From Bacteroidales bacterium (lineage in GTDB: Bacteria; Bacteroidota; Bacteroidia; Bacteroidales; P3), in NCBI GenBank assembly GCA_017429685.1, contig JAFROL010000020.1, positions 62,001 through 126,000 of the forward strand: a stretch of DNA of 64,000 nucleotides. Reading direction: 5' to 3'. The notes under the pieces are model-generated. The model saw only the letters and a list, made by a program, of their open reading frames with translations. It was not told the origin of the DNA and made no database searches. This document shows positions 36,818 through 46,001 of this stretch, piece by piece. The translations under genes were made by a program, and so were the position numbers. Positions within the stretch are counted from its first letter, which is position 1. Each line of letters starts with the position of its first letter.

Positions 36818-38104
36818 ATGTTCCCCAATATGAACCGTTGTTTCAAGTCGTTTCTTTTGACGCTCGCCGTTGCCGCCGGCCTAACCATTCCGGGCAGAGC
36901 ATCAGCCCAGACCGGTATTTACATCCCCAGCGCCAAGCCGATAAAGAATATGCAAAAAGCTATGGTGCATCCCGACAAGTTTTGTCTGCTGATCAACTAC
37001 AACGGGAACTCGTCCACATATAGCATCAACGACCTCGACTGGCTCGACTCGGTCTACCGTGTCGCTTTTGCCGACCGTTCAAACCCGAAGCTTTACGCCA
37101 TCACTATCGAGGGCTATAGCAACAGCGAGTCGCTTTCCGAAGAGCGTGTCGACAATATCTACAACTATTTCGCCGGACGCTGCTATGCGCCATTCCCTAT
37201 ACGCTATGCCTTGAATCCGATACATTGCAACTGCCACGGCGACACCGTCGAGACGGTGCGCTTCGAGGTGCCTGTGTCGCGCAAGGCCTACAACGTCAAG
37301 GATTTGCCCGAAAGCCGCCTGACGTTCAACAAATCCATTAAGCTGGACAACTGCGTTCTCATCACCCTTCAGAACGACCCCGACGCCTGCCTCGGTGCTG
37401 CAAGAGGATGCCAGGTGCCCTCTATGGACACCACAATTCGTGGCTATTATGCCTCGGTCTTTATGAAACGCGGCGCGCTGTACAGCGTTCTGGAAACCAA
37501 AGACAGCTGCCCGTCGGATGTGCGTTTCTCGATAGAGGAGCATCTCGACTACAAGCCCATCGTCGAGGAATATTTCCTTGTCCCTCACCGCAAGCAGTAT
37601 ATCGTGCAGGTGGGATACGTTGTGCTTCACAGCAGCATCAACCGCAAGTACGGCGAATGCAGCGAAATGCTACCCGATTCGATTTATGTCCGCTTCCCTG
37701 TGACACAGGAGCAGCTGGACAACAAAATCCGCATTTTCGGCAAGAAATATTCCGAAAAGGGAATGGAATACAAGGCCCTGACGACCAAGAAGATGCCGTC
37801 GAAAGTATCGCTTAGTGTGCAGGCCGCAGTCAATGCTATGCAGCTCGATACCATTTTCCTTGGCAAACGCATTCAGCCCAATGAGTTGAGCGACTATTTC
37901 TTCGAGTGCAAGACCGATATGGAGGACGGCTCGTTTGCCGCCGAAGGCAAGCACTGGAAAGCCTATCGCCTTGACCGTCACGGCAACTATGAAATCAAGA
38001 AACCCCTTCGTGCCTTGATGCGTATCGTTGAAGACGAGGTCGACGAAATCGACGAACAGGAAAACGACAGCCGATACAAAGACGACGAAGAAATTGAGGA
38101 GTAG
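36818..38104 (+). CDS. Exported protein of unknown function with acidic tail
   Basis: I do not recognise this 428-residue protein. ATG 36818 or 36830 gives a signal peptide (SFLLTLAVAAGLTIPGRASAQ region). ITIEGYSNSESLSEERVDNIYNYF resembles the helix of OmpA-like domains in which a motif of the type G.sn...sE.R...i is found, so an early degenerate OmpA-like domain is possible. Several Cys (HCNCHG, DACLGAARGC) follow, and the end is acidic (VDEIDEQENDSRYKDDEE). It sits 14 bp after moxR and is likely in its operon. Confidence 0.7.
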   Translation: MFPNMNRCFKSFLLTLAVAAGLTIPGRASAQTGIYIPSAKPIKNMQKAMVHPDKFCLLINYNGNSSTYSINDLDWLDSVYRVAFADRSNPKLYAITIEGYSNSESLSEERVDNIYNYFAGRCYAPFPIRYALNPIHCNCHGDTVETVRFEVPVSRKAYNVKDLPESRLTFNKSIKLDNCVLITLQNDPDACLGAARGCQVPSMDTTIRGYYASVFMKRGALYSVLETKDSCPSDVRFSIEEHLDYKPIVEEYFLVPHRKQYIVQVGYVVLHSSINRKYGECSEMLPDSIYVRFPVTQEQLDNKIRIFGKKYSEKGMEYKALTTKKMPSKVSLSVQAAVNAMQLDTIFLGKRIQPNELSDYFFECKTDMEDGSFAAEGKHWKAYRLDRHGNYEIKKPLRALMRIVEDEVDEIDEQENDSRYKDDEEIEE

Positions 38105-38286
38105 TGACTTATGATTGCGTTATTGTGTTAATGCGTTATTGCGTTAGTGGCTGACGCAGTCATATCAACAATAGTGACCAGTGACACGAGACATATAATT
38201 TCAACTTTCAACTCCTCTGCGACGATTGATTTCAATTTTTAATTATTAATTTTTAATTATTATTTTTTAATTATTAATTATCTTAA
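38105..38286. repeat. Low-complexity repeats before panB
   Basis: GCGTTATTGTGTTAATGC units, the GTTAGTGGCTGACGCAGTC motif (38135), an AGTGACCAGTGAC unit and then AATTATTAATTTTTAATTAT repeats up to the panB start. Confidence 0.75.
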
Positions 38287-39105
38287 ATGGCTTATTTGCA
38301 AACCGATGTGACCAAGGTCACAACACGTGTATTACAGAATATGAAACTCCACGGTGAGAAGATTGCTATGCTCACCGCCTACGATTTCTCGATGGCGCAG
38401 CTCCTCGACCGCACCAAGATCGACGTGGTGCTTGTCGGCGACAGCGCCGCCAACGTTATGGAAGGCTACAAGACCACGCTGCCCATCACCCTCGACGAGA
38501 TGATTGTCTATGCCTCGTCTGTTGTCCGTGCCATCAACCGCGCCTTTGTGGTGGTCGATATGCCCTTCGGTACCTATCAGGGCAACTCGAAGCAGGCTCT
38601 TGCCTCGGCCATCCGCATTATGAAGGAGACGGGTGCCGACGCCGTCAAGCTTGAAGGCGGCGAGGAGGTCCTCGAGTCCATCCAGCGCATTCTCAGCGCA
38701 GGGATACCCGTTATGGGTCACCTCGGCCTTACGCCCCAAAGCATCAACAAGTTTGGCACCTACGCCGTCCGTGCCACCGAAGAGGACGAGGCCAACCGGG
38801 TCATTCGCGACGCTCATATCCTCGAGCAGGCCGGATGTTTCGCAATGGTGCTTGAAAAGATTCCCGCCAGCCTTGCTGCCCGCATTGCCTCGGAAGTCAA
38901 GATACCCGTCATCGGCATCGGTGCCGGAAATGGAGTGGACGGCCAGGTGCTGGTCCTGCAGGATATGCTTGGCATCACCCAGCAGTTCAAGCCGCGCTAC
39001 CTGCGCCTGTACGGCCACATCGGCGAGGACATCTCGAACGCCGTGCAGCAGTATATCGCCGACGTGAAGTCGAAAAATTTCCCCAACGACAAGGAACAGT
39101 ATTGA
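38287..39105 (+). CDS. panB: 3-methyl-2-oxobutanoate hydroxymethyltransferase
   Basis: Transfers a hydroxymethyl group from methylene-tetrahydrofolate to ketoisovalerate, first step of pantothenate (coenzyme A) synthesis. The 272-residue product has [35 protein letters not shown] opening (metal-binding Asp in VGDSAA), [14 protein letters not shown] and [11 protein letters not shown], all PanB signatures. Other pan genes are not in the window. A strong terminator follows at 39136. Confidence 0.97.
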   Translation: MAYLQTDVTKVTTRVLQNMKLHGEKIAMLTAYDFSMAQLLDRTKIDVVLVGDSAANVMEGYKTTLPITLDEMIVYASSVVRAINRAFVVVDMPFGTYQGNSKQALASAIRIMKETGADAVKLEGGEEVLESIQRILSAGIPVMGHLGLTPQSINKFGTYAVRATEEDEANRVIRDAHILEQAGCFAMVLEKIPASLAARIASEVKIPVIGIGAGNGVDGQVLVLQDMLGITQQFKPRYLRLYGHIGEDISNAVQQYIADVKSKNFPNDKEQY

Positions 39106-39135
39106 TAGCTGCGCACAACGCGCTTCATCGTATAG

Positions 39136-39171
39136 GAAGGCATACGGATCGTCCCCGTATGCCTTCTTTTT
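39136..39171 (+). terminator. Rho-independent terminator after panB
   Basis: GAAGGCATACGG (39136-39147) pairs exactly with CCGTATGCCTTC (39155-39166), followed by TTTTT. Confidence 0.95.
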
Positions 39172-39285
39172 ACGGCACCTTGCAGGGCTGTTTTGGGTTC
39201 CCAAGAGGGGGAGTGTAGGATTGGCGCGGGCAACCATACGGAATTGCAGGCTATCAGGGTCGCATTTTTTCATATTGTTTTTATT

Positions 39286-39336
39286 CAGTTCTTATATCGT
39301 TCTTATATCTGCAATATAAGAACGATATAAGAACTG
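39286..39336. repeat. 51-bp perfect palindrome, copy 2
   Basis: Arms at 39286-39308 and 39314-39336, identical to copies 1 and 3, around the centre CTGCA. The left flank TTTTTATT is shared with copy 1, and the right flank contains AACGGTGTGCGAAAAGGCAC. It lies between the convergent panB and OmpA-family genes, each of which has its own terminator, so it is not needed for termination. Confidence 0.95.
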
Positions 39337-39368
39337 CCTTTTAACGGTGTGCGAAAAGGCACAGAAAA

Positions 39369-39400
39369 AGCCTCGTTGGCGTATGCTTTGCCAAGAGGCT
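39369..39400 (-). terminator. Rho-independent terminator for the OmpA-family gene
   Basis: On the minus strand AGCCTCTTGGC pairs with GCCAACGAGGCT around an 8-9 nt loop, followed by TTTTTC. It is 155 bp beyond the stop at 39554. Confidence 0.75.
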
Positions 39401-39417
39401 TAATAAGTGTCGGGAGA

Positions 39418-39553
39418 GTGAATTTGTTAATTTGTTAATTCGTTAATTCGTTAATTTGTTAATTCGTTAATGTGTTAATGTGTTAATTCGTTAATGTGTC
39501 AGTGGCTGACGTGTTCGTGTCACTGGTCACAATTCACTATTCACTATTATTCA
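39418..39553. repeat. GTTAATTTG/GTTAATTCG array
   Basis: About twelve 8-bp units of the form GTTAATTY or GTTAATGT (reverse of ATTAACNN), then GTCAGTGGCTGACGTG (reverse of the GCGTCAGCCAC motif), then CACTGGTCACAATTCACTATT units up to the stop of the OmpA-family gene. Confidence 0.85.
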
Positions 39554-40894
39554 TTATTTGCTCAAGCCGGTGATTATGAGTTCTATTTTGGTGTCGCGGA
39601 AGGCTTGGCGCTTGTTGAGGGCAGCCGCGGCGGCACGCTTGATTTCGTTCTGGGTCATACCGGCGATGGTGATTTGGTCGGGGTTCATACCGTGAGCGAC
39701 GAAGAACTCCTTGACGCTCTGAGCGCGAGCAATGGAGAGTTTTTGGTCGGCTTCGATGTCGACGGCATAGGACTGGACGTAGCCTTTGATCTGGAAAGTG
39801 ATGTCGGGGTGGCCTTTGAACATCTGCATATAGTTGAGGAGCGACGTGTCGGATTCGGGCAGCAGGTTGGCGTCGTCGTCGAAATAGATGTCGGCAATGG
39901 CGAAGGTGGTGCCTCGCTCGGTGCGGTTGAGGTTGAAGCGCATCAGTGTGTCGTACTTGAAGATGTTGGAATTGAATTCCTTAAAGATAGAGAAGTAGCC
40001 GTTCTTCTTGGCGTAGAGCGAGTAGCTGAAGCCCGGGACGAATTTGATTTTGCCTCCTCGGAAGGACGGGTTTTTGACGATGGGACGGTTGTCGGTGTTT
40101 TTTTCGAGGATTAGCAGGTCGACATCGACGTTTTTCTTGAGCGTAGGATCGTAAAAAACCACAAGCGGCTCGAACGACTCGACTTGGATCGATACCTTGA
40201 TGGTGTGTCCGTCGCCCTTGGCGCTTTTGTTGTCGAGGACGATGTAGTAGACTTCGCCTTTACGAACGGGAATGGAACGCAGGAATTCCTCGTTGTCGTT
40301 GGGCCCGACGAAAAAGCGTTTGCCGTCGGCGTGCATACCCATCGTGGCGGTGGTCATACGTCGGCTGCGGGGCTTGGCGGCGACCTGTCCCTTTGAATTC
40401 TTGGGCGTTGCTGCAGCGATACCTGTGGTGTCTTTTGAGGCAAGGCTTGAAGCAAGCGGTTTTATTTTGTTTTGTATCAGATGGTTGCTGAAATAGACAT
40501 CAGTATACTTGTATACCACGAAGTCGTAGTCGTCCCATTCGCTGTTGGGGGTGATGTTGATTTCGAGGTTGCCGGAATAGGGGGCCGTGAACTTGTACCA
40601 GGTCGAGTTGTGCTCGTAATCGAAGACGTGCGGGTTGTTTTTGTCGCGCATAATCTCCTGGATGCGTCCGGCGCCTTGGGGTGCCGTTGTGGGGCCGTAT
40701 GGCACATCGGGCATAAGTTCGATGGCGAAGAGGCAGTCGTTGCTGTTTGCGGGCAATTCGACGTTGACGGGTTCCTGTTTGACGGGTTTGGCGGGTTTGC
40801 CTTTCTGGTTTTTGCCTTTGTTCTGCGCCTGCAGATTCCCCGCGCTGAAAATCAGTGCTAAAGCAAGAATCGAGTATGCTATATGCGATTTCAT
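39554..40894 (-). CDS. OmpA-family envelope protein
   Basis: Exported protein of 446 residues; ATG 40894 gives a signal peptide (HIAYSILALALIFSAGNLQAQ). After a Lys-rich linker, a beta domain (WYKFTAPYSGNLEINITP) precedes a C-terminal OmpA domain: IYFDDDANLLPESDTSLLNY and IKGYVQSYAVDIEADQKLS with AQSVKEFFVAHGMNPDQIT. The usual peptidoglycan-binding Asp/Arg pattern is only partly kept (GYVQSY in place of GHTDNxG). It probably links outer membrane and cell wall. Promoter box at 40927. Confidence 0.88.
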   Translation of the reverse strand: MKSHIAYSILALALIFSAGNLQAQNKGKNQKGKPAKPVKQEPVNVELPANSNDCLFAIELMPDVPYGPTTAPQGAGRIQEIMRDKNNPHVFDYEHNSTWYKFTAPYSGNLEINITPNSEWDDYDFVVYKYTDVYFSNHLIQNKIKPLASSLASKDTTGIAAATPKNSKGQVAAKPRSRRMTTATMGMHADGKRFFVGPNDNEEFLRSIPVRKGEVYYIVLDNKSAKGDGHTIKVSIQVESFEPLVVFYDPTLKKNVDVDLLILEKNTDNRPIVKNPSFRGGKIKFVPGFSYSLYAKKNGYFSIFKEFNSNIFKYDTLMRFNLNRTERGTTFAIADIYFDDDANLLPESDTSLLNYMQMFKGHPDITFQIKGYVQSYAVDIEADQKLSIARAQSVKEFFVAHGMNPDQITIAGMTQNEIKRAAAAALNKRQAFRDTKIELIITGLSK

Positions 40895-40926
40895 ATTGAT
40901 GTTTTTTGATATGGTATAAACCAATG

Positions 40927-40934
40927 CAAAAATA
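40927..40934 (-). promoter_or_regulatory. Promoter box for the OmpA-family gene
   Basis: CAAAAATA, read TATTTTTG on the minus strand, 33 bp before ATG 40894, which supports that start. Confidence 0.5.
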
Positions 40935-41241
40935 AGTTATTTTTTTGGATATGTGATGTTTTATCCGAATAATTTTGTATGTTGTGTTTGCAATCGAGTG
41001 GTTTACTGAACTTTGGATTTTGTTTTTCGAGTTCTGGATTCTTGTTTTTAAAATATGAATTCTGTTTATTTTTATTGTAAAATTCTGAATTTTGAATTTG
41101 TTAATTAGCTAATTCGCGATTATAGAATTGCCGAACCAGTCTATCAACAATAACGACTATTCTAAATGGTTGATTATGAATTACAGAATCGTTAATCGTC
41201 AATCGCTGATCATTTTTTTTGTGTGGTATTGTTTTTTTGTG
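40935..41241. other. AT-rich intergenic region without a gene
   Basis: Between the divergent OmpA-family and trxA promoters. It holds repeats of the type GAATTCTG and AATTCTGAATTTTG (41000-41100), then TTGTTAATTAGCTAATTCG. I see no gene, RNA or terminator in it. Confidence 0.5.
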
Positions 41242-41249
41242 TAACTTTG
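41242..41249 (+). promoter_or_regulatory. Promoter box for trxA
   Basis: TAACTTTG followed by C, with TTG-rich sequence about 20 bp upstream, 39 bp before the ATG. Confidence 0.6.
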
Positions 41250-41288
41250 CAATAAAATAATAATTCATAACATAATATTTAAAACACT

Positions 41289-41603
41289 ATGGTAGTAGAA
41301 GTTAATGATCAAAATTTTGCCGAAGTCAAGACATCAAACCTTCCTGTGCTTCTCGACATCGGAGCGACGTGGTGCGGACCCTGCAAGGCTCTGGCTCCTG
41401 TCATCGAAGAAATAGCAGCCGAATATGAGGGCAAGGCTCTTGTGTGCAAAGTGGATGTTGACGAAGCTCCCGGCATTGCCTCCGAGTTCCGCGTCCGCAA
41501 CGTGCCCACCGTCCTGTTCATAAAAAACGGCGCTGCAGTCGACAAATCGGTCGGTCTTGTTGCTAAGGCTACGCTGACTGACAAGCTCAACGCGCTGCTG
41601 TAA
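41289..41603 (+). CDS. trxA: Thioredoxin
   Basis: Cytosolic thioredoxin of 104 residues, the normal length, for general disulfide reduction. Active site WCGPCK within LDIGATWCGPCKALAP; cis-proline in VRNVPTVLFIKNG; the buried Asp is replaced by LDIG. No signal peptide. The DUF58 gene follows 86 bp downstream. Confidence 0.96.
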   Translation: MVVEVNDQNFAEVKTSNLPVLLDIGATWCGPCKALAPVIEEIAAEYEGKALVCKVDVDEAPGIASEFRVRNVPTVLFIKNGAAVDKSVGLVAKATLTDKLNALL

Positions 41604-41689
41604 CCGAAGGGTTGCCCAGCTCTCTGCAATGTCGAAAAAACAATGGAATTTGGCTTACTCTTTCAGCAGCGTAGGCCAAATTCCGTCTT

Positions 41690-42640
41690 TTGGTTGTTCC
41701 AAATAACAGTTTGCAGGTGTTTGCCGAATTAGAGAAATATAAATCGCTGGATTTCTTCGCAAAACAAATTGTCGAAGGATTTATTACGGGTCTTCACAAG
41801 AGCCCGTTCCACGGTTTTTCGGTTGAGTTTGCCGAACACAGGCTTTACAACAGCGGCGAGTCGACCAAGAACATCGACTGGAAACTCTACGGGCGCACCG
41901 ACAAGCTTTTTGTCAAGCGTTTCGAAGAGGAGACCAACCTGCGCTGCCAGTTGCTGATAGACCAGTCGTCGTCGATGTATTTCCCCATCGAGAACCAGGG
42001 TCGGTTTGAGAAGCCAAACAAGCTGACCTTCTCGGTCTATGCTGCTGCGCTGATAATGGAACTGCTTATGCGCCAGAGGGATGCTTTCGGCCTGACGCTG
42101 TTTTCGGACAAGATTGACCTGCAAACCGAGGTGCGTTCGAGCCTGATGCACCAAAGGTATTTGTATTCGATTATGGAACAGATGCTTAACCCAATCGGCG
42201 GCGACTTGCCGCAGCGTGGCACCTCGATTGCCGATTCCATACATCTGTTGGCCGAGAAGATGCATCGCCGCTCGCTGGTGGTCATCTTTACCGACGCTTT
42301 TGTCCGTGAGGAGGAATGGGAATCCCTCTTCGACGCCCTGCGCCATCTGCGCCATTGCAAGCACGAAGTGCTGCTGTTCCACACCTACGACCGCGACAAG
42401 GAGCTGGAACTGAACTACGGCAACAGGCCGTACTGGTTTATCGATATGGAGACGGGCAAACGAGTGAAGGCTTTCCCCAACGAGATTGCGGCGAAATACA
42501 AGGAGACTATGCTTAGGCAGACTGAGCTGGTAAAGCGCCACGCTATGCAGTACAGGATTGACTATGTGCCTGTCGACATCAACCTGGGTTTCGACCAGGT
42601 GATGCAACCCTATGTTCTAAAACGGTCGAAGCACTTTTGA
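41690..42640 (+). CDS. DUF58 domain protein
   Basis: DUF58-family protein of about 316 residues. The typical block GFSVEFAEHRLYNSGESTKN, IDWKLYGRTDKLFVKRFEEE and the von Willebrand-like LLIDQSSSM are present, followed by VVIFTDAF. DUF58 proteins are partners of MoxR ATPases; a MoxR gene is at 35832. No ATG fits: the frame opens with TTG 41690, and TTG 41714 or GTG 41720 are alternatives, so the true start is uncertain. Function in Bacteroidota is linked to envelope stress (Bat-type clusters), by inference. Confidence 0.88.
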   Translation: MVVPNNSLQVFAELEKYKSLDFFAKQIVEGFITGLHKSPFHGFSVEFAEHRLYNSGESTKNIDWKLYGRTDKLFVKRFEEETNLRCQLLIDQSSSMYFPIENQGRFEKPNKLTFSVYAAALIMELLMRQRDAFGLTLFSDKIDLQTEVRSSLMHQRYLYSIMEQMLNPIGGDLPQRGTSIADSIHLLAEKMHRRSLVVIFTDAFVREEEWESLFDALRHLRHCKHEVLLFHTYDRDKELELNYGNRPYWFIDMETGKRVKAFPNEIAAKYKETMLRQTELVKRHAMQYRIDYVPVDINLGFDQVMQPYVLKRSKHF

Positions 42641-42891
42641 ATGTGTGAATGGGTGAATTTGTGAATTTGAAAGTGGAAGTTAAAAGGGAAGTTAAAAGGG
42701 AAGTTAGAGGGAAGTTAAGGGACAATACGAATTATTATTCATTGGTTACTAAATCTATATTAATTCGTGAATTTGTTAATTTGTTAATTTGTGAATTTGT
42801 TAATTTGTGAATTTGTTAATTTGTGAATGTGTTAATTCGTTAATTTTTATTGTATTATCACTTGTCATTCATCACATATAAATTATGAGTT
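42641..42891. repeat. Inverted copy of the composite low-complexity repeat
   Basis: Reading the minus strand gives the same order as at 2925-3126 and 3970-4228: GTTAAT/ATTAAC octamers (42760-42845), a TTGTCCCTTAACTTCCC block with four decamers (42683-42725) and TTCACAAATTCAC units. It fills the gap between the DUF58 gene and the small lipoprotein gene. Confidence 0.85.
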
Positions 42892-43296
42892 ATGAAAGCA
42901 AAAGTTTTGTTAGTTGTTGCGGCGGCGCTGATTGTGGCGGCAAGCTGCGAAAGGACAGAAGAAGACCCGTACGAGGGTCAGACACGCTATACGGTGCTGG
43001 GCAAAGTGCCTTCGCTGGCAGCCAATATGATAGCCACTGCCACTATTTATGAATACAACGCACAGGATTTGAGGATTGACAGCAGCGTCATAAGCGACCC
43101 CAGTAGCGGCACGAAATACATTTTTCCTGCCAACGACAGCTCTACGCATTTGAAAGTCAAACTAATATCAAAGGAAAACACTTTTCGATGGGGTGATACA
43201 ATCATTTATCTTGTGCCCCAGAAAAACGTTGATGTCACGATATCGGTCACCTCACCGATCCGATTCACCGAACCTAAACCAGAGGATTACCAATGA
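42892..43296 (+). CDS. Small lipoprotein of unknown function
   Basis: Lipoprotein of 134 residues with signal and lipobox (LIVAASCER). The rest is beta-rich with no recognised domain. It overlaps the next gene by 4 bp (ATGA), so the two are translationally coupled and probably act together. Confidence 0.7.
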   Translation: MKAKVLLVVAAALIVAASCERTEEDPYEGQTRYTVLGKVPSLAANMIATATIYEYNAQDLRIDSSVISDPSSGTKYIFPANDSSTHLKVKLISKENTFRWGDTIIYLVPQKNVDVTISVTSPIRFTEPKPEDYQ

Positions 43297-44243
43297 CACG
43301 CAGTTATAGATACTTAACCCTGACCGTCATCGTCTTGCTTGTGGCTTCTTGTGCCAAACGCGAAGGGGTGATTGACAAAAAGAACCGTATAGAAGAAGTC
43401 TATGCCGAAGAACGTCACTATCAGGACAACAATCTGTTCCACAGCATAGAAAGCTATGTCGAGGAGGACTGGCACTGGGACGGGAAGGAGATGTACCGCA
43501 TCGACTATCGCGGCGAACATCCATATTCGGAGAACTTTTTCTACGGCAGCCATCGCTGTCTGGAACGCACCACGGTGCCGGCATACAATATAAGGTCGGA
43601 GTTTTTCTACGACGGCCGGATGCTTGAGCATATCGATTACTACCGCGACGACGAGAAGTATTTGACCGTGACGCTCTTACACGACGGGAAAAACCTTACG
43701 GAGATAGACTGCCAGTATTACAGCCTGTCGACAGAGAGCGACAGCGAGGCTGTCGCCATCCTGCATAAGCGCAACCCCATTGCCGCGCTGCTTGGAGCCG
43801 AAGTGCATAGCAAACTTGAAGCAGAGAACACCAAACGTCTTGCCGCCCAATGCAAAAGCGGCAAGGGGCCGATGCTGACACGCTACGAGCTGGCGTGGGA
43901 TGGCGACAATGTGTCGGCAATCCGCTGCATCGACGCTGACGGCACTCGCAACATACTGCTTTCGTATGACGACAAGCGAAACCCCTACAGGCAGCTGTTT
44001 GGCTATCGCGAAATAACGGATCCCCTGTTTGGCTTCGAGATGCTGTCGGAAAACAACATCACCTCAATCCGTATGCCTTACGGACGCAACGCCAACCAAC
44101 TGTTCACCTACCGCTACGAATACGACGGCGATTATCCGTCGAAGCGCACTCTCACTTATTCCTATCAGACAATAAGCGTGTTTTCCTTCGACAGCGTGAT
44201 GTATAAATACGAAAAGGAGGAGAGATACGTATATGAGGATTAG
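43293..44243 (+). CDS. Lipoprotein of unknown function
   Basis: Lipoprotein of 316 residues with lipobox (LLVASCAKR). It has repeated short strands such as YELAWDGDNVSAIRCIDADG and LFTYRYEYDGDYPSKRTLTY, a pattern seen in Bacteroidota surface lipoproteins with DUF4595-like or YD-like folds; I cannot name the family. Coupled to the preceding gene through an ATGA overlap. Confidence 0.7.
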   Translation: MTRSYRYLTLTVIVLLVASCAKREGVIDKKNRIEEVYAEERHYQDNNLFHSIESYVEEDWHWDGKEMYRIDYRGEHPYSENFFYGSHRCLERTTVPAYNIRSEFFYDGRMLEHIDYYRDDEKYLTVTLLHDGKNLTEIDCQYYSLSTESDSEAVAILHKRNPIAALLGAEVHSKLEAENTKRLAAQCKSGKGPMLTRYELAWDGDNVSAIRCIDADGTRNILLSYDDKRNPYRQLFGYREITDPLFGFEMLSENNITSIRMPYGRNANQLFTYRYEYDGDYPSKRTLTYSYQTISVFSFDSVMYKYEKEERYVYED

Positions 44244-44335
44244 TGAATTGTGAATAGTGACCAGTGACCAGTGACCAGTGACCGCGTCAACCAACTAACG
44301 CATTAAAAGATTTCAACTTTCAACTCCCAACTCCC
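44244..44335. repeat. AGTGACC repeats and CAACTTTCAACTCCC leader
   Basis: AGTGACC heptamers (about 44256-44283), GCGTCAACCAACTAACGCATTAA (a variant of the GCGTCAGCCACTAACGC motif), then TTTCAACTTTCAACTCCCAACTCCC up to the GTG start. Confidence 0.75.
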
Positions 44336-45412
44336 GTGCCTGTCTTTGAAGCATCATCAATAACCACCGTTGCCATTCATCGTGTCGGCAACAAGGACAC
44401 CTCCGAAGGATATATCCTTTCGGACAAGCCTGTCAAGCTCAGCGAAGCCCTTCAGGACCTGCTGATAAACTATTTCATCTCGCCGTTCAAGGCCGAGGAA
44501 CACTATCATCTCTATGACGACGACAACCTGGAACTCAACGAAATCTATCAAGCCGCCTGCCGTGTGTTCGACGAGCCTGACAGCCTGATGGAGGTGTCGC
44601 GCAGCATAGCAAAGCGCCTCTACGATTCCTGCACACATCCCAATATCAAAAGCGGAGACTTGTTTGTCGTCTATTTTTCAGAATGCCAGATCAATGGAGA
44701 GGACACCCAAGCAATAGGCATCTTCAAGTCGGAAAACAAGTCGCAGTTCCTCAAGGTGCTTCACGACGAGGAGGAGTGGAGCCGTGAGAGCGGCAACGAG
44801 TCGGCATCGGCCGTTTTCAGGATGGACATAGACAAGGGTATCGACATCAGCAAGCTGGACAAGGGTGCGCTGATTTTCAACCTTGAGCGTGACAAAGGTT
44901 TCATCGTGAGCGTTGTGGACAACACCAACCGCAGTCTGGACGCCGTCTATTGGAAGGACAGTTTCCTGCATATCTGCCAGCGTCAGGACGAATACTACAA
45001 TACGCATCAGGTGATGCAGGCCTACAAGAAGTTTGTCACCGACGAGCTTCCGCAGCAATACGAGGTCAGCAAGGCCGACCAGGCTGACCTATTGAACCGT
45101 AGCGTCTCTTTTTTCAAGCAAAACGACAACTTCGATATGGACGACTTCGCGCGCGATGTCATCGGCCAGCCCGAAGTCATCGACAGCTTCAAGCAATACC
45201 GCGAGCAGTACGAACAGGAGAACGACGTGCAACTGCCCGAAACGTTCGGCATCAGCGAAGGCGCTGTCAAGAAGCAGGCACGCTCGTATCGCAGCGTCAT
45301 CAAGCTCGACAAGAATTTCCACATCTATGTCCACGGCGACCGCAAGCTCATTGAGCAGGGCGAGGACGAGAAGGGTAAGTTCTATAAAGTGTATTATAAC
45401 GAAGAAAGCTGA
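44336..45412 (+). CDS. NdpA-like nucleoid-associated protein (37-kDa family)
   Basis: Cytosolic protein of 358 residues of the nucleoid-associated NA37/YejK family. The opening with VAIHRVGNK and LSEALQDLLINYFISPFK, DLFVVYFSECQINGEDTQAI and the C-terminal part match. DNA binding is known for YejK; the exact role is unclear. GTG at 44336 is the most likely start since no ATG lies near it. Confidence 0.85.
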   Translation: MPVFEASSITTVAIHRVGNKDTSEGYILSDKPVKLSEALQDLLINYFISPFKAEEHYHLYDDDNLELNEIYQAACRVFDEPDSLMEVSRSIAKRLYDSCTHPNIKSGDLFVVYFSECQINGEDTQAIGIFKSENKSQFLKVLHDEEEWSRESGNESASAVFRMDIDKGIDISKLDKGALIFNLERDKGFIVSVVDNTNRSLDAVYWKDSFLHICQRQDEYYNTHQVMQAYKKFVTDELPQQYEVSKADQADLLNRSVSFFKQNDNFDMDDFARDVIGQPEVIDSFKQYREQYEQENDVQLPETFGISEGAVKKQARSYRSVIKLDKNFHIYVHGDRKLIEQGEDEKGKFYKVYYNEES

Positions 45413-45550
45413 TGACTAATGTGTTATTGTGTTATTGCGTTATTGCGTTATTGCGTTAGTGCGTTAGTGGCTGACGCAGTCATATAAACCTTAAACTCTA
45501 AACCCCTTTAACCTTTAAACATTTCAACTTTCATCTCTCAACTTTCAACT
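45413..45550. repeat. GTTATTGC repeats before the META-domain gene
   Basis: Seven GTTATTGY units, GCGTTAGTGGCTGACGCAGTC (identical to 38135 over the last part), then TAAACCTTAAACTCTAAACC and CAACTTTCAACT leader sequence. Confidence 0.75.
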
Positions 45551-45991
45551 ATGAAACGTGTCACATTGCTTTTAACAATACTGATGATTATGACAATTGG
45601 ATGCAAGTCGCACAAAGACAGCGTTGTCAATGCGCATCCCGAATTCAACTCCGCGGAGGTCTGGCAGCTCTCCGATATGCGCGGCAAGGAGGTGACCTTC
45701 CTCGACGGGCAGAAGAAAATCAATATACAGATCAATACCGAAGCAGGCACATTCAGTGGTACCAGCGGTTGCAACCGATATTTTGGCAACTTCAAGGACC
45801 TTGGCAACGGCAAGATGCTCCTTTCGGAATTCAACGGTACCAAGATGGCTTGTCCTGAGGCATTCCACAAAATGGAGAACAGCTATTTGCAGCTCTTGCG
45901 CCGTTGCGACGGGTATCGCTTGAGCGAATACACTCTCGAACTGCTCCAGGACGATAAGGTGCTGCTTACTTTTGAAAAGATAAAAGACTGA
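45551..45991 (+). CDS. META/HslJ-domain lipoprotein
   Basis: Lipoprotein of 146 residues; lipobox MTIGCKS after a hydrophobic start. The META domain is seen in INTEAGTFSGTSGCNRYFGNF and later KMACPEAFHKMENSYLQLL, matching HslJ-like proteins (heat-inducible, novobiocin-linked in E. coli). Function in Bacteroidota is unknown. priA starts 10 bp after the stop. Confidence 0.88.
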   Translation: MKRVTLLLTILMIMTIGCKSHKDSVVNAHPEFNSAEVWQLSDMRGKEVTFLDGQKKINIQINTEAGTFSGTSGCNRYFGNFKDLGNGKMLLSEFNGTKMACPEAFHKMENSYLQLLRRCDGYRLSEYTLELLQDDKVLLTFEKIKD

Positions 45992-46001
45992 ATGTCTGCC
46001 T

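Noticed and set aside
39286..39336. 51-bp palindrome as a rho-independent terminator of panB
   Set aside because: panB has a perfect terminator at 39136 with a T-tract, and the palindrome lacks a T-tract and is AT-rich in its stem.
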